Assembly (NCBI RefSeq): GCF_001295975.1
Contig: NZ_LJHU01000058.1
Span: 1 to 64,000 of the forward strand
Direction of reading: 5' to 3'
DNA length: 64,000 nucleotides
Source: Brevundimonas sp. AAP58
Lineage (GTDB): Bacteria > Pseudomonadota > Alphaproteobacteria > Caulobacterales > Caulobacteraceae
Part shown: one piece after another, positions 39,717 through 50,577 of the stretch
Numbering within the stretch: position 1 is the first letter of the stretch
Layout: every line of letters starts with the position of its first letter
Notes under the pieces: model-generated
The model's input: only the letters and a program-made list of their open reading frames with translations
Told to the model about the DNA's origin: nothing
Database searches by the model: none
Position numbers and translations under genes: made by a program

Positions 39717-41165
39717 ATGACCCCTGACCTGCTCAAGGACCTGAACATCGCGGCCTCGGAAGGCGTGCTGGCGCTCGGCGGCCTCGTGCTGTTGATGGTC
39801 GGTGCCTTCGTCGGAGAGAAGTCGGCGCGGCTGGTGTCGATCCTGTCCGTCGCACTGTTGGTCGCCGCCTCGGCGGTGGCCGCCACCGGCCCGCTGGGCA
39901 CGGCGTTCAACGGCGCCTATGTCGCCGATCCCCTGGCCATCTACGGCAAGGTGGCCATCTATCTCGCCTCGGCCGTGGCCGTGGTGCTGGGCGGCGGATG
40001 GATGCAGCGCGAGCGGATCGCGCGGTTCGAATACCCCGTCCTGATCGTGTTGGCCGCCGTCGGAATGGGCATGATGGTGTCGTCGGGCGACCTGATTTCG
40101 CTCTATGTCGGCGTCGAGCTGCACTCGCTGGCCCTCTATGTGCTGGCCGCCTATCACCGCGACGACCTGAAGGCGTCCGAGGCCGGGCTGAAGTATTTCG
40201 TGCTCGGTGCCCTGTCGTCGGGCCTGCTGCTCTATGGCGCCAGCCTGATCTATGGCTTCACCGGCTCGATGCGGTTCGACGAGATCGCGGCCTACGCCAC
40301 GGCCAATCCGGGCGTCGGTCTCGTGTTCGGCCTGGTGTTCCTGATCTGCGGCCTGGCGTTCAAGGTCTCGGCCGCGCCGTTCCACATGTGGACGCCCGAC
40401 GTCTACGAAGGCGCGCCGACGCCGGTCGTGGCCTTCTTCACCACGGCGCCGAAGATGGCGGCGATGGTGCTGTTCGCCCGCGCCCTGTCCGAAGGCTTCA
40501 TGGAGGCCCACGCTCAGTGGGCCCAGGTGTTGATCCTGATCTCACTGGCCAGCTTCGTGGTCGGGGCCTGGGGCGGTCTGGCGCAGAAGGACATCCAGCG
40601 CCTGCTGGCCTATTCGTCGATCGCCAACATCGGCTACGCCATCCTGGGCATCGCGGCAGGCACCGAGGCCGGGCTGCAGGCCATGATCGTGTTCATGACG
40701 CTGTACTTGATCGACACCATGGGCTTCTTCGCCATCCTGCTGTCGCTGAGCCGCAACGGGCGCCCGATCCGGACCATCACCGATCTGGCGGGGCTTAAGA
40801 ACGACCGGCCGGTGACGGCCATCGCCATCACCGTGCTGTCGCTGTCGGTGCTGGGCATGCCGCCGCTGTCGGGGTTCTGGGGCAAGTACTATGTCTTCGG
40901 CGCGGCGGCCTCGGCCGGCTACTGGATGGTGGCGGCGGCGGGTCTGGTGGCCTCGGTCGTGGCGGCCTTCTACTATCTGCGGATCATCAAGCTGATGTGG
41001 TTCGACGCGGCGCCGGAAGGGCTGGCCCGCACCGACAAGGCTCCGGTCGAGAGCCAGTGGATCGGCTGGGCCTGCGCGGCCTTCGCCTTCCCGCTGGTCA
41101 TCGTCGGCCTGACCTGGCTGGAGCCCGCGACCCGCATCGCCGCCTCGGGCTTCGGGGCGGGGTAG
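39717..41165 (+). CDS. nuoN: NADH-quinone oxidoreductase subunit N
   Basis: An antiporter-like membrane subunit, 482 residues and about 14 helices, with LISLYVGVELHSLALYVLAAY, FHMWTPDVYEGAPTPVVAFF and RLLAYSSIANIGYAI. It is the last complex I gene; birA follows four bases after its stop, so the operon continues into cofactor genes. Confidence 0.97.
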   Translation: MTPDLLKDLNIAASEGVLALGGLVLLMVGAFVGEKSARLVSILSVALLVAASAVAATGPLGTAFNGAYVADPLAIYGKVAIYLASAVAVVLGGGWMQRERIARFEYPVLIVLAAVGMGMMVSSGDLISLYVGVELHSLALYVLAAYHRDDLKASEAGLKYFVLGALSSGLLLYGASLIYGFTGSMRFDEIAAYATANPGVGLVFGLVFLICGLAFKVSAAPFHMWTPDVYEGAPTPVVAFFTTAPKMAAMVLFARALSEGFMEAHAQWAQVLILISLASFVVGAWGGLAQKDIQRLLAYSSIANIGYAILGIAAGTEAGLQAMIVFMTLYLIDTMGFFAILLSLSRNGRPIRTITDLAGLKNDRPVTAIAITVLSLSVLGMPPLSGFWGKYYVFGAAASAGYWMVAAAGLVASVVAAFYYLRIIKLMWFDAAPEGLARTDKAPVESQWIGWACAAFAFPLVIVGLTWLEPATRIAASGFGAG

Positions 41166-41169
41166 GGCG

Positions 41170-41916
41170 GTGATCCCGCCTGTCCAGGTCTTCGACGAAC
41201 TCGATTCCACCAACGCCGAGGCGCGCCGCAGGGCCGAAGGCGGAGAGGTCGCGTCCGCCTGGATCGTCGCCCGCCGTCAGACTGCTGGGCGGGGACGGCG
41301 GGGGCGAAGCTGGGAGAGCGAGACGGGCAACCTGTTCGCCACCCTCGCTCACATCACCCACAAATCGCCCGCCGAGGCGGCGCAGGTGACCTTCGTGGCG
41401 GCTTTGGCCGTCGCCGAGCTGCTGGAGGCGTTCGCGGTGCCGGGGACGGTCAGCATCAAGTGGCCCAACGACGTGCTGTTGGCGGGCGAGAAGGCGGCGG
41501 GCATCCTGGTCGAGTCCGGGGCGCATTCGGCGGGCGGCCTTTGGCTGGCGGTCGGGATCGGGGTGAACCTCGCCCACGCGCCCGAAGGGACCGAGCGGCC
41601 GGCGACGAGTCTCGCGCAGCATCTGAGAGCCGATGTGGCCTATCCGCCGAGCATCGAGGCGGCGACTGGCTTGTTGGCCGAGGCCTTCGAGGCCTGGCGG
41701 GCACGGTGGGAGACACTGGGCTTTCCGCCGGTGCTCGACGCCTGGACGGCGCGGACCAAGGGGCTGGACGGTCCGTGCGTGGCTCGGCTGGGGCATGAGA
41801 CGGTCAGCGGTGTCGCCGAAGGCGTCGCGACGGATGGGTCGTTGCGGCTCCGGACGCCGGACGGTTCACTCCGGCTGATCTCGGCAGGCGACGTGTTCTT
41901 TGGAGAGGCGGCCTGA
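41170..41916 (+). CDS. birA: Biotin--[acetyl-CoA carboxylase] ligase
   Basis: Attaches biotin to the acetyl-CoA carboxylase carrier protein. 248 residues, GTG start, with [32 protein letters not shown] (biotinyl-AMP loop) and [21 protein letters not shown]. There is no N-terminal helix-turn-helix, so it is the monofunctional type and not a repressor. It is coupled to coaX by an ATG overlapping its stop. Confidence 0.95.
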   Translation: MIPPVQVFDELDSTNAEARRRAEGGEVASAWIVARRQTAGRGRRGRSWESETGNLFATLAHITHKSPAEAAQVTFVAALAVAELLEAFAVPGTVSIKWPNDVLLAGEKAAGILVESGAHSAGGLWLAVGIGVNLAHAPEGTERPATSLAQHLRADVAYPPSIEAATGLLAEAFEAWRARWETLGFPPVLDAWTARTKGLDGPCVARLGHETVSGVAEGVATDGSLRLRTPDGSLRLISAGDVFFGEAA

Positions 41917-42695
41917 TGCTGCTGGCGATCGAACAGGGCAACACCAATACGCTGTTCGCGGTCCATGACGGCGAGAGCTGGATCGCCCAGTGGCGGACGG
42001 CGACCGAGGCCAGTCGGACGGCGGACGAATACGCGGTCTGGCTGACGCAGCTGCTGGCCATGCGATCGATCGCGCTGGACAGCCTGACCGGCTGCATCAT
42101 CTCCAGCGTCGTGCCCCAGTCGATCTTCAACCTGCGGAACCTGGCGCGGCGGTATCTGTCGGTCGAGCCCCTGGTGATCGGCGATAATGTCGAGCTCGGC
42201 ATTCCTGTTCGCATCGCCAAACCGAGCGAGGCGGGAGCGGACCGGCTGGTCAACGCCATCGGGGCGCATCTGGCCTATCCGGGCGACCTGATCGTCATTG
42301 ATTCAGGAACCGCGACGACCTTCGACATCGTGGCGGCGAACGGGGCGTTCGAGGGTGGGGCGATCGCGCCGGGGATCAACCTGAGCCTCCAGGCGCTGCA
42401 TGAGGCCGCCGCCATGCTGCCTCGCATCGCCATCCAGCGCCCCGAGCGCGTGATCGGCAAGGACACCGTGTCCAACATGCAGTCGGGGGTGTTCTGGGGA
42501 TACATCGGCCTCATCGAGGGCATGGTGGCGCGCATCAAGACCGAGTGGGGACGACCGATGACGGTCGTGGGCACCGGCGGCGTGGCCAGCCTGTTCGAAG
42601 GGGCTACCGACAGCATCGACCGGTTCGATCCGGACCTGACCATCCGCGGCCTGCTCGAAATCTGGCGGCGGAACACCCATCTCAAGGACGCATGA
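41916..42695 (+). CDS. coaX: Type III pantothenate kinase
   Basis: The first step of coenzyme A synthesis. 259 residues of the ASKHA fold with [11 protein letters not shown] (phosphate loop), [12 protein letters not shown] and [13 protein letters not shown]. The type III enzyme is typical of Alphaproteobacteria. It is translationally coupled to birA and to RNase J (ATGA). Confidence 0.95.
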   Translation: MLLAIEQGNTNTLFAVHDGESWIAQWRTATEASRTADEYAVWLTQLLAMRSIALDSLTGCIISSVVPQSIFNLRNLARRYLSVEPLVIGDNVELGIPVRIAKPSEAGADRLVNAIGAHLAYPGDLIVIDSGTATTFDIVAANGAFEGGAIAPGINLSLQALHEAAAMLPRIAIQRPERVIGKDTVSNMQSGVFWGYIGLIEGMVARIKTEWGRPMTVVGTGGVASLFEGATDSIDRFDPDLTIRGLLEIWRRNTHLKDA

Positions 42696-44368
42696 CAAAG
42701 ACAAAAGCGAACGACGAACTCGTCTTCCTGCCGCTGGGCGGCTCGGGCGAGGTCGGGATGAACCTGAACTGCTACGGCTATGGGCCCGAGAGCGACCGGC
42801 AGTGGATGCTGGTCGATGTCGGGGTGACGTTCGGCGATTCCACCACGCCCGGCGTGGACATCATCGTCCCCGACCCCAGCTTCCTGGCCGGCGAGACCAT
42901 CCGCGGCATCGTCCTGACCCACGCGCACGAGGACCACATCGGGGCCCTGCCGTGGCTGTGGGACCGGCTGAAGGCACCGATGTACGCCACGCCGTTCACC
43001 GCCTTCCTGATCCGCGAGAAGCTGCGCGACCGCGGCCTGCAGGACGTGAAGATCCATGAGGTGCCGATGGGCGGCCACGTCGATCTGGGGCCGTTCTCGG
43101 TCGAATTCATCACCATGACCCATTCGATCGCCGAGCCGAACGGGCTGAAGATCACGACGCCGCTCGGCACCGTCTTCCACACCGGCGACTGGAAGCTGGA
43201 TCCCAACCCCGTCATCGGCAAGCCGACCGACATCGCCGCCATCCAGAAGATGGGCGACGAGGGCCTGCTGGCCATGGTCTGCGACTCGACCAACGTCTTC
43301 GTCGAGGGCGAGGCCGGGTCGGAGACGGAGGCCCAGGCGGGCCTGATCGAGCTGATCGGGTCGCTGAAGACCGGACGCATCGCCGTCGGCTGCTTCGCGT
43401 CCAACGTCGCCCGCATGGTCAGTGTCATGAGGGCGGCCGAAAAGGCCGGGCGGCGCGTGGCGCTGGCGGGCCGGTCGATGCATCGCATTACGGCGGCCGC
43501 GAAGCACGTCGGCCTGTTCAATGAGTCCAGGGCCATCCTGTCGGAAGACGAGGCGCGTCACTGGCCCGCCGACGAGATCCTGTATCTGTGCACGGGCAGC
43601 CAGGGCGAGGATCGGGCTGCTCTGTCCCGCGTCGCCAACGGCACGCACCCCTTCATCAAGCTGGGGCTGGGGGATCACTGCATCTTCTCGTCGCGGGTCA
43701 TCCCCGGCAACGAACTGGCCATCGCCGACCTCCAGGACCGTCTCGCCGACCGGGGCGTGCGGCTCTACACCGAGAAGGATCACCCTGGCATCCACGTCTC
43801 GGGCCACCCGTGCCGCGACGAGATGCGCCAGATGTACGCCTGGGCCCGGCCGCGCATCTCGGTGCCGACCCACGGCATGCGCCGCCACCTGATGGAACAC
43901 GCCGCCCTGGCCCGCGAACTGGGCACGCCGGAGACGGTGACGCCCCGGAATGGCGATCTGGTGCGTCTGGCCCCGGGACCGGCTTCGATCATCGACGAGG
44001 TGCCGAGCGGGCGGCTCTATGTCGACGGCGGCATGGTGGTGACCGAGGCCGGCGAGGCCCTGCGCGAGCGTCGTCATGCGTCGACGAACGGGGTGCTGGT
44101 CGTCAGCTTCGCCATGGACCGGCGCGGCAAGATCGTCTCGGACATCGACGTACGCGGCATCGGCCTGCCCGGCGACGAGGTCACGCCGCTGGGCGAGGCT
44201 CTGGATGAACTGGCCGAGCGCGCCGAGCAGGCCGTGCTGGCCCTGAAGGGCGAGGCGCTGGAAGACGAGGCGGTCATCGAACAGGCCGTCGCCCGAGCGC
44301 TGAAGAAGACCAGCCAGCGCATCTGGGACCGCCGGCCCATCGTCGAGACGGTGATCCTGAGGCTGTAG
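42692..44368 (+). CDS. rnj: Ribonuclease J
   Basis: A 5'-3' exo/endoribonuclease in mRNA decay and rRNA maturation. 558 residues with the metallo-beta-lactamase core ([20 protein letters not shown]), the beta-CASP domain ([34 protein letters not shown]) and a C-terminal domain. ATG 42692 overlaps the coaX stop. It replaces or complements RNase E-type decay in alphaproteobacteria. Confidence 0.95.
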   Translation: MTKTKANDELVFLPLGGSGEVGMNLNCYGYGPESDRQWMLVDVGVTFGDSTTPGVDIIVPDPSFLAGETIRGIVLTHAHEDHIGALPWLWDRLKAPMYATPFTAFLIREKLRDRGLQDVKIHEVPMGGHVDLGPFSVEFITMTHSIAEPNGLKITTPLGTVFHTGDWKLDPNPVIGKPTDIAAIQKMGDEGLLAMVCDSTNVFVEGEAGSETEAQAGLIELIGSLKTGRIAVGCFASNVARMVSVMRAAEKAGRRVALAGRSMHRITAAAKHVGLFNESRAILSEDEARHWPADEILYLCTGSQGEDRAALSRVANGTHPFIKLGLGDHCIFSSRVIPGNELAIADLQDRLADRGVRLYTEKDHPGIHVSGHPCRDEMRQMYAWARPRISVPTHGMRRHLMEHAALARELGTPETVTPRNGDLVRLAPGPASIIDEVPSGRLYVDGGMVVTEAGEALRERRHASTNGVLVVSFAMDRRGKIVSDIDVRGIGLPGDEVTPLGEALDELAERAEQAVLALKGEALEDEAVIEQAVARALKKTSQRIWDRRPIVETVILRL

Positions 44369-44369
44369 G

Positions 44370-45326
44370 ATGACGCCGGACTGGGCGCGCTCGGTTCGGG
44401 ACAGGCTCCGCGAGCGGACGGGGCGGGTGCTGGAGCGCATCCGCCACGCGCGTCATCCGTGGACCGGGTGGCGCAAGTGGGCGGTGATCGTGGGTGAGGG
44501 CACGGTCGGCGTCGTTCTGCTGTTCGCCCTGGCCAATCTGACGCTCAGCCTCTCGACCTTTCGGGGCGAGGACCCGCTGAGGCAGACGGCGCATGAGCTG
44601 GGCGTGCTGTGGTACTCGACGCCAGACGGCCAGCCGACGTCGGACGCGGCCTTCGAGGCCATCCATCGCCGCGACCTCGGCGACGATCCGAGCGCGGCCC
44701 AGATCAAGGCGCATTTCCTGGCGGCGGCGCGGGGCGGAACCTTCCTGCTGGATCAGATCATGGTCGATCGCATGGAGGCGGTGAACGGGCGGGTGGACGC
44801 AGCCGTCCTGCCGCCGGGCGTCTATGTCGGCGCGCATGCCTTGGGGCCGGACAAGCCGCCGCTCGTGTGGGTCACCAAGTGGCTGGCGCACTATGTGCTG
44901 TTCCCGCGCCACGCCTACATCCTGGTGGTGCCCGAGACCGGCCCGGCGTGGACCTTTTCCGCCAGCCAGGAAGGCAAATTCCCCGGCGATACGGACAGTC
45001 CGAACCGCCTGTCGGCGCGGATCACGCCCTATAACGACGCGGCCTATGACTTTCCGAGCTCGGGCGAGGCGCTTCATGAAATGACCATCGTCAGCGATGA
45101 CCCAGCAGTCGTGGCCGGGGCGCTGACGAGGCTGACCGAGGCGCGGGATCGACTGGAGGCGCTGGATCAGCCCTATGGCCTCCTGGCACCCAACTCCAAC
45201 ACCGTGGTGGGTTGCATCCTTGAGGACGCCGGGTTGCTGCCGCGCGAGACGCGACGATCCGCCCTGCTGGCGTTGCGGGCACCGGGCATGGGCGCAGCTT
45301 GCCCCGGCGCAAGCGAAACGCCATAG
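44370..45326 (+). CDS. Membrane-anchored protein with a possible papain-like domain, function unknown
   Basis: 318 residues. A basic N-terminus and one membrane helix (about 37-62, WAVIVGEGTVGVVLLFALAN) are followed by a large soluble domain. Seen in it are HAYILVVPETG and, near the C-terminus, the motif PNSNTVVGCILEDAG. HA(W/Y)I plus a PNSNT block are found in some uncharacterised papain-like-fold proteins (e.g. DUF3750); that link is a weak inference. It starts one base after the rnj stop and ends eight bases before the epimerase start, so it is co-transcribed. Confidence 0.7.
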   Translation: MTPDWARSVRDRLRERTGRVLERIRHARHPWTGWRKWAVIVGEGTVGVVLLFALANLTLSLSTFRGEDPLRQTAHELGVLWYSTPDGQPTSDAAFEAIHRRDLGDDPSAAQIKAHFLAAARGGTFLLDQIMVDRMEAVNGRVDAAVLPPGVYVGAHALGPDKPPLVWVTKWLAHYVLFPRHAYILVVPETGPAWTFSASQEGKFPGDTDSPNRLSARITPYNDAAYDFPSSGEALHEMTIVSDDPAVVAGALTRLTEARDRLEALDQPYGLLAPNSNTVVGCILEDAGLLPRETRRSALLALRAPGMGAACPGASETP

Positions 45327-45334
45327 CCACCCTC

Positions 45335-45757
45335 ATGATCGGTCGCTTGAACCACGTCGGCGTCGCCACGCCCTCCATCGCCGACAGCGTGCGCATGTAC
45401 GCCGAGCTGATGGGCGCGCCGGCGGCGCACGAACCCTTCGACCTGCCGGCGCAGGGCGTGCGGGTCTGTTTCATCGACCTGCCCAACAGCCAGATCGAGC
45501 TGATCGAACCCCTGGGCGAGGACAGCCCCATCCACGGCTTTCTGGCCAAGAACCCCAGGGGCGGTCAGCACCACCTCTGCTTCGAGGTCGAGGACATCCT
45601 GGCCGCGCGCGACGGCCTGAGGGCCAGGGGCGCGACGATCCTGGGCACGGGCGAGCCTCGCATCGGGGCGCACGGGACGCCGATCCTGTTCCTGCACCCC
45701 AAGGACATGGGCGGAGTGCTGGTCGAGCTGATGGAATCTCCGAAGGAGGCGCACTGA
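45335..45757 (+). CDS. mce: Methylmalonyl-CoA epimerase
   Basis: Interconverts (R)- and (S)-methylmalonyl-CoA in propionyl-CoA degradation. 140 residues of the VOC fold, with metal ligands in RLNHVGVATP, GGQHHLCFEVED and GVLVELME. ATG 45335 (MIGRLNHVGV) is chosen over an upstream in-frame codon. It is followed after one base by a DUF1467 gene, a pairing common in alphaproteobacteria. Confidence 0.93.
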   Translation: MIGRLNHVGVATPSIADSVRMYAELMGAPAAHEPFDLPAQGVRVCFIDLPNSQIELIEPLGEDSPIHGFLAKNPRGGQHHLCFEVEDILAARDGLRARGATILGTGEPRIGAHGTPILFLHPKDMGGVLVELMESPKEAH

Positions 45758-45758
45758 C

Positions 45759-46022
45759 ATGCCCATCGGTCCCGTGACCATGCTGGCGATCTACATCGTT
45801 GTCTGGTGGGTGGTGCTGTTCGCCGTCCTGCCGCTCGGCACGTCCAGCGAGACCCACGAGCCGCCGACCGACGGCCGCCAGTGGGGCGCGCCCGAGACGC
45901 CGAACCTGAAGAAGAAGTTCATCACCACGACCTGGGTCGCCCTGATCGTCTGGGCGTTCGTGATGTTCCTCGTGTTCATCGGCTGGATGCCGCTGCCGGA
46001 CCTGGCCCCGCCGGTTCCGTAG
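45759..46022 (+). CDS. DUF1467 family small membrane protein
   Basis: 87 residues with two membrane helices (about 6-26, VTMLAIYIVVWWVVLFAVLPL, and 56-78, TTTWVALIVWAFVMFLVFIGW) joined by a short polar loop (GTSSETHEPPTDGRQWGAPETP). This is the typical DUF1467 layout. The family is usually next to mce and proS in alphaproteobacteria, as here. Function is unknown. Confidence 0.9.
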   Translation: MPIGPVTMLAIYIVVWWVVLFAVLPLGTSSETHEPPTDGRQWGAPETPNLKKKFITTTWVALIVWAFVMFLVFIGWMPLPDLAPPVP

Positions 46023-46105
46023 GCGGAGGCTTGCCCCTCCATGCCCGTTCCGCGTAGCGTCGTTCTCTTAGACGTCCTGGGTGTCCGTTAAGGCGGGAGG
46101 GCAGC

Positions 46106-46513
46106 GTGCGGGTGATTGGCGTTCTGGCGGCGGCCGCGATCGGTCTCGCGAGTTGTAATCCGGCTTCCGAACAGGAGCCGACGAAGGGCGAGGAACCGCT
46201 GGCCGAGGGCGTCGTGCCGGCCGCCTACGTCGGGGTGTGGAGCAGCGAAGGCTGCGACAACCCGTCGGTCGGGATTGGCGAGCGGGATATCCGCCATTTC
46301 TACATGCCCGGGCCTGCCGCCTTGACGTCTGTCCAGGCTTCGGACGACGGGCGATTGGTGGTCGTCTGGAGCGACGAAGGCGTGGCGACCACGGACACGT
46401 TCCAGCTGACCGACGGCAAGCTGGACCACGTCGCGACGGCCACCGCCACCGAAAGCGACGACTGGATCAGCGATCCCATGACCCGGTGCCCCGACGGGAC
46501 GCCGATGAGCTGA
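46106..46513 (+). CDS. Putative lipoprotein
   Basis: 135 residues from a GTG preceded by GGGAGGGCAGC. The signal peptide MRVIGVLAAAAIGLASC has lipobox LASC. The mature part has a compact domain (AAYVGVWSSEGCDNPSVGIGERDIRHFY) resembling small lipocalin-like or META-like protective proteins only superficially. Two cysteines (SEGCD, TRCPDG) may pair. No family is assigned. It is independent of the neighbours by 80-120 bp gaps. Confidence 0.75.
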   Translation: MRVIGVLAAAAIGLASCNPASEQEPTKGEEPLAEGVVPAAYVGVWSSEGCDNPSVGIGERDIRHFYMPGPAALTSVQASDDGRLVVVWSDEGVATTDTFQLTDGKLDHVATATATESDDWISDPMTRCPDGTPMS

Positions 46514-46632
46514 GGAGGCTGGCGTTGGAGCGGCGTACCGGCCCATCAGTTGCCCGCCAATAGTTGCGCCTTCGCGTTGCCAAGATTGAAAGCCACGGGC
46601 TAGACGGAAGGCCCCCGAACAAGGACCGACCG

Positions 46633-47946
46633 ATGCGCCTGTCGCGCTACTTCCTGCCGACCCTGAAAGAGGCGCCGTCCGACGCCCAGATCGTGTCCCA
46701 CCAGCTGATGCTGCGCGCCGGTCTGATCCGGCAGGAGGCGGCGGGGATCTACGCCTGGCTGCCGCTGGGCTTGCGCGTGCTGAAGCGCATCGAGCAGATC
46801 GTGCGCGAGGAGCAAGAGCGGGCGGGGGCGGTCGAGCTGCTGATGCCGACGCTGCAGCTGGCCGACCTGTGGCGGGAATCGGGGCGTTACGACGCTTATG
46901 GTCCGGAGATGCTGCGCATCACCGACCGGCACGAACGCGAGCTGCTGTACGGCCCCACCAACGAGGAGATGATCACCGACATCTTCCGGGCCTATGTGAA
47001 GAGCTACAAGGCACTGCCGCTGAACCTGTTTCACATCCAGTGGAAGTTCCGCGACGAGCGCCGGCCGCGCTTCGGCGTCATGCGCGGGCGCGAGTTCCTG
47101 ATGAAGGACGCCTATTCCTTCGACCTCGACGAGGCGTCGGCGCGGCGGGCCTATAACCGCATGTTCGTGGCCTATCTGAACACCTTCGCGCGGATGGGGC
47201 TGAAGGCGGTGCCGATGCGCGCCGACACCGGGCCGATCGGCGGGGACCTGTCTCACGAGTTCATCGTGCTGGCCGACACCGGCGAGAGCCAGGTGTTCTG
47301 TGACAAGAAGCTGGTCGAGATGCCCGCGCCGGGCGGTGACGTCGACTGGAACGATCTGCAGTCCATCGTCGACGGTCGGACCTCGCTCTATGCGGCGACG
47401 GAGGAGATGCACAACGCCGCCGCGTTCGAGGCGCAGACGGCCGAGGAAGACCGGCTTACCGCGCGCGGCATCGAGGTGGGGCACATCTTCTATTTCGGGA
47501 CCAAATACTCCGCCCCGATGAAGGCGCGCGTGGCCGGACCAGACGGGCAGGACACGGACGTGCACATGGGCAGCTATGGCGTAGGCGTGTCTCGTTTGCT
47601 GGGTGCCATCATCGAGGCCAGCCATGACGAGGCGGGCATCATCTGGCCGGATGCGGTGGCGCCCTTCGACGTCGTCGTCATCAACCTGCGCGCCAACGAT
47701 CCCGATGTCTGCCAGGCCTGTGAGGCGGCGGTCGAGGCGCTGGAGGGCGCGGGCAAGGCGGTGCTCTACGACGACACCGACGAGCGGCCGGGCGGCAAGT
47801 TCGCCACGGCCGACCTGATCGGCGTCCCGTGGCAGCTGACCATCGGACCCAAGGGCGTCGCCGAGGGCGTGGTCGAGCTGAAGCGGCGGGCCACAGGCGA
47901 GAAGATCACCCTGCCGCTCGATCGGGCGATGGAGCGCATCGGTTGA
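46633..47946 (+). CDS. proS: Prolyl-tRNA synthetase (short, lacking the editing insertion)
   Basis: Charges tRNA-Pro. 437 residues, class II, with [63 protein letters not shown] and the C-terminal anticodon domain. E. coli ProRS is about 570 residues and carries an editing insertion; this enzyme is of the alphaproteobacterial type without it, so Ala-tRNA-Pro clearance must rely on a trans-acting protein. ATG 46633 has AAGGACC upstream; a longer frame from 46564 is unlikely. Its stop overlaps the Lol permease start. Confidence 0.95.
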   Translation: MRLSRYFLPTLKEAPSDAQIVSHQLMLRAGLIRQEAAGIYAWLPLGLRVLKRIEQIVREEQERAGAVELLMPTLQLADLWRESGRYDAYGPEMLRITDRHERELLYGPTNEEMITDIFRAYVKSYKALPLNLFHIQWKFRDERRPRFGVMRGREFLMKDAYSFDLDEASARRAYNRMFVAYLNTFARMGLKAVPMRADTGPIGGDLSHEFIVLADTGESQVFCDKKLVEMPAPGGDVDWNDLQSIVDGRTSLYAATEEMHNAAAFEAQTAEEDRLTARGIEVGHIFYFGTKYSAPMKARVAGPDGQDTDVHMGSYGVGVSRLLGAIIEASHDEAGIIWPDAVAPFDVVVINLRANDPDVCQACEAAVEALEGAGKAVLYDDTDERPGGKFATADLIGVPWQLTIGPKGVAEGVVELKRRATGEKITLPLDRAMERIG

Positions 47947-49244
47947 CCGCGACCCCCGTCGGTGCGCCGGTGAAGCCGGCCGGTCCGTTCTCCGCCTGGG
48001 AGGTGGGGCTCGCGCTCCGCTACCTGCGCGCCAAGCGCAAGGAGGGCGGGGTGGCGACCATCGCCATCATCAGCTTCGTCGGCATCATGCTGGCGGTCGC
48101 CGTCCTGATCAGCGTGATGAGCATCATGGCCGGCTTCCGGTCCGAGCTGCTGGGCCGGATGCTGAGCTTCAACGGCCATATGTACGTCCAGGGCCAGGTC
48201 CTGCAGGCCCCGGACCGCGACGCGGTGCTGGAGCGCATCGCGGCGGTGCCGGGGGTTCAGAGCGTCAGTCCTCTGACGGAAAATCAGGCTCTGGTCAGGG
48301 CCGCCGGGCAAACGACCGGAGCCTTCGTGCGGGGCCTGCGTCCGCAGGATCTGGGCTCGATGCAGTATGTCTCGTCCAGCCTGTCGGATCAGGCGCGCGC
48401 CAGCTTCGGTCGAGGGGCTTATGGCGGCGAGAATGTGCTGATCGGCCAGGCGCTCGCCGATGCGCTGGGCCTGCGGGTGGGCGATCCCATCACCCTGTAT
48501 TCCCCGACCGGCGCGGACAGCGCCTTCGGCAATCTCGGCGGGCTGGAGAAGACCTACGTCATCGGCGGGACCTATTCGTCGGGTACGGCGGACTACGACC
48601 GGGCCTTCATCTTCATGCCGCTGGAGCAGGCGCAGCTGTTTTTCGGCAAGGAAGGCGTGTGGGACGTGATCGAGCTGAAGGTCGCCGATCCGGATCGGGT
48701 CGCGGACTATCTGGAACCGGTCGCCACGGCCGCCGGGCCGGGCGCCTTCGTTCAGGACTGGCGCGATCGCCTCGCCGCCTTCTGGGGTGCCTTGAAAGTC
48801 GAGCGGGTGGCCATGTCGATCATCCTGGGCCTGGTCGTCGCCATCGCGGCCATGAACATCATCTCCGGCATCGTCATGCTGGTGAAGAACAAGGGCCGCG
48901 ACATCGCCATCCTGCGCACCATCGGGGCCAGTCCGTCGTCGATCCTGCGGGTCTTCTTCATGGCCGGGGCGACCATCGGCGTGGCCGGGACGCTGGCGGG
49001 GCTGACGTTGGGCCTGCTGTTCTGCCTGAACATCGGCGCGATCCAGCACTTCCTGGAGGCGATCACGGGCGTTCAGCTGTTCAACGCCGACGTCTACATG
49101 CTCGACGCCATTCCGGCCCTGGTCGATCCGGTCGATGTCTTCTGGGTGGCGGTCTGGTCGCTGCTGATGAGCTGCGTGGCCAGCCTGCCGCCGTCGTGGA
49201 ACGCGAGCCGGATCGATCCGGTGGAGGCCCTGCGCTTTGAGTGA
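47943..49244 (+). CDS. lolC: Lipoprotein-releasing ABC transporter permease (LolC/E family)
   Basis: Extracts lipoproteins from the inner membrane for transfer to LolA. 433 residues, four membrane helices: [21 protein letters not shown] near the N-terminus and three at the C-terminus ([55 protein letters not shown]). A MacB-like periplasmic domain lies between. The start is TTG 47943, overlapping the proS stop (TTGA) with GGAG upstream. Only one permease gene is present, so it may act as a homodimer or pair with a LolE encoded elsewhere. Confidence 0.92.
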   Translation: MTATPVGAPVKPAGPFSAWEVGLALRYLRAKRKEGGVATIAIISFVGIMLAVAVLISVMSIMAGFRSELLGRMLSFNGHMYVQGQVLQAPDRDAVLERIAAVPGVQSVSPLTENQALVRAAGQTTGAFVRGLRPQDLGSMQYVSSSLSDQARASFGRGAYGGENVLIGQALADALGLRVGDPITLYSPTGADSAFGNLGGLEKTYVIGGTYSSGTADYDRAFIFMPLEQAQLFFGKEGVWDVIELKVADPDRVADYLEPVATAAGPGAFVQDWRDRLAAFWGALKVERVAMSIILGLVVAIAAMNIISGIVMLVKNKGRDIAILRTIGASPSSILRVFFMAGATIGVAGTLAGLTLGLLFCLNIGAIQHFLEAITGVQLFNADVYMLDAIPALVDPVDVFWVAVWSLLMSCVASLPPSWNASRIDPVEALRFE

Positions 49245-49938
49245 TCCGGTCCTTTCGCTGCGGGGCGTGACCCGCACCTACGACACGGCCCAGGGCGGGC
49301 TGACGGTGCTGAAGGGCGTCGATCTGGACATCTTCCCCGGCGAGCTGGTCGGGCTGATCGGGCCGTCGGGGTCGGGCAAGTCGTCGCTGCTGCATGCCGC
49401 CGGGCTGCTGGAGCGGCCGACGTCGGGGGAGGTGCGGATCGACGGCGAGGATGTCGGCGCGCTGGACGAGCGAGCCCGCACCCGAATTCGGCTGAGCCGC
49501 GTGGGCTTCGTCTACCAGTTCCACCATCTGCTGCCGGAGTTCGATGCGCGCGACAACGTCGCCCTGCCGATGCGCATCGCGGGCTTTTCGGAAGCCGAGG
49601 CGCGGCGTCAGGCCGAGGAGACGCTGACGGCGCTCGGTCTCGGCGAACGCCTGACGCATCAGCCCGCGCAGCTGTCGGGCGGCGAGCAGCAGCGGGTGGC
49701 CATCGCCCGCGCCCTGGCCAATAAGCCGCGCTTGCTGCTGGCCGATGAGCCGACCGGCAACCTGGACCCGACCACCAGCCAGTCTGTGTTCGAGTCCCTG
49801 CGGGACCTGACCAAGACGACAGGCGTCGCGGCCCTGATCGCCACGCACAACATGGAGCTGGCCGGGCACATGGACCGGGTCTTCGCCCTGAAGGACGGCC
49901 ATCTGGAAGAGCGGCAGGCCGAAAGCCGGGAATACTGA
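49237..49938 (+). CDS. lolD: Lipoprotein-releasing ABC transporter ATP-binding protein
   Basis: The ATPase of the Lol exporter. 233 residues with Walker A GPSGSGKSSLL, signature QLSGGEQQRVAIARAL and Walker B LLLADEPTGNLD. The start is TTG 49237, overlapping the permease stop by eight bases; no ATG or GTG gives the conserved [15 protein letters not shown] start in this frame. Confidence 0.95.
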   Translation: MSDPVLSLRGVTRTYDTAQGGLTVLKGVDLDIFPGELVGLIGPSGSGKSSLLHAAGLLERPTSGEVRIDGEDVGALDERARTRIRLSRVGFVYQFHHLLPEFDARDNVALPMRIAGFSEAEARRQAEETLTALGLGERLTHQPAQLSGGEQQRVAIARALANKPRLLLADEPTGNLDPTTSQSVFESLRDLTKTTGVAALIATHNMELAGHMDRVFALKDGHLEERQAESREY

Positions 49939-49992
49939 CGCAGCGGCGTTCGCGGCCTTCACCTGTGACGCTCACGGGCTTATGAGCGGCGC

Positions 49993-50577
49993 ATGACCTC
50001 CGACGACGTACTCGACGAATTCCGCTCCGCACGCGCGCTCCGGGAGGGGCACTTCGTCCTGTCCTCGGGGCTGCACAGCCCGGTCTTCCTGCAGAAGAAC
50101 CTGGTGTTCATGGACGCCCGCCGCTGCGAGCGGCTGTGCAAGGCGCTGGCGGAGAAGATCACAGCGGCGGTCGGGCCGGTCGATGTGGCGATCTCGCCCG
50201 CCGTGGGCGGTATCATCCCCGGCTATGAGACCTCGCGGCATCTGGGGGTGCCGTCGATGTACGTCGAGCGCGAGGGCGGCGCCTTCAAGCTGCGGCGCGG
50301 CTTCCATGTCGAGCCCGGACAAAGGGTCGTCATGGTCGAGGACATCGTGACCACGGGTCTGTCCAGCCGGGAATGCATCGCGGCGATCCATGCCGCAGGC
50401 GGCGAGGTCGTCGCGGCGGCCTGCATCGTCGATCGCTCGGGCGGGCGGGCCGACGTGGGCGTGCCTCTGGTGGCGCTGGCGACGTTGGACGTGCCGGCCT
50501 ATCCGGCCGACGCCTTGCCGCCCGAGCTGGCGGCCCTGCCTGTCGAGGATCCGGGCAGTCGGAGGCTGGCCAAGTGA
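49993..50577 (+). CDS. pyrE: Orotate phosphoribosyltransferase
   Basis: Makes OMP from orotate and PRPP in pyrimidine synthesis. 194 residues with the PRPP motif [14 protein letters not shown], plus [31 protein letters not shown]. It is the first gene of a tight run; pdxJ overlaps its stop (GTGA). Confidence 0.95.
   Translation: MTSDDVLDEFRSARALREGHFVLSSGLHSPVFLQKNLVFMDARRCERLCKALAEKITAAVGPVDVAISPAVGGIIPGYETSRHLGVPSMYVEREGGAFKLRRGFHVEPGQRVVMVEDIVTTGLSSRECIAAIHAAGGEVVAAACIVDRSGGRADVGVPLVALATLDVPAYPADALPPELAALPVEDPGSRRLAK

Noticed and set aside
42275-44440. A 720-codon reverse open frame opposite coaX and RNase J.
   Set aside because: It is a codon-bias shadow of two well-recognised genes; no motif, start signal or operon logic supports it.
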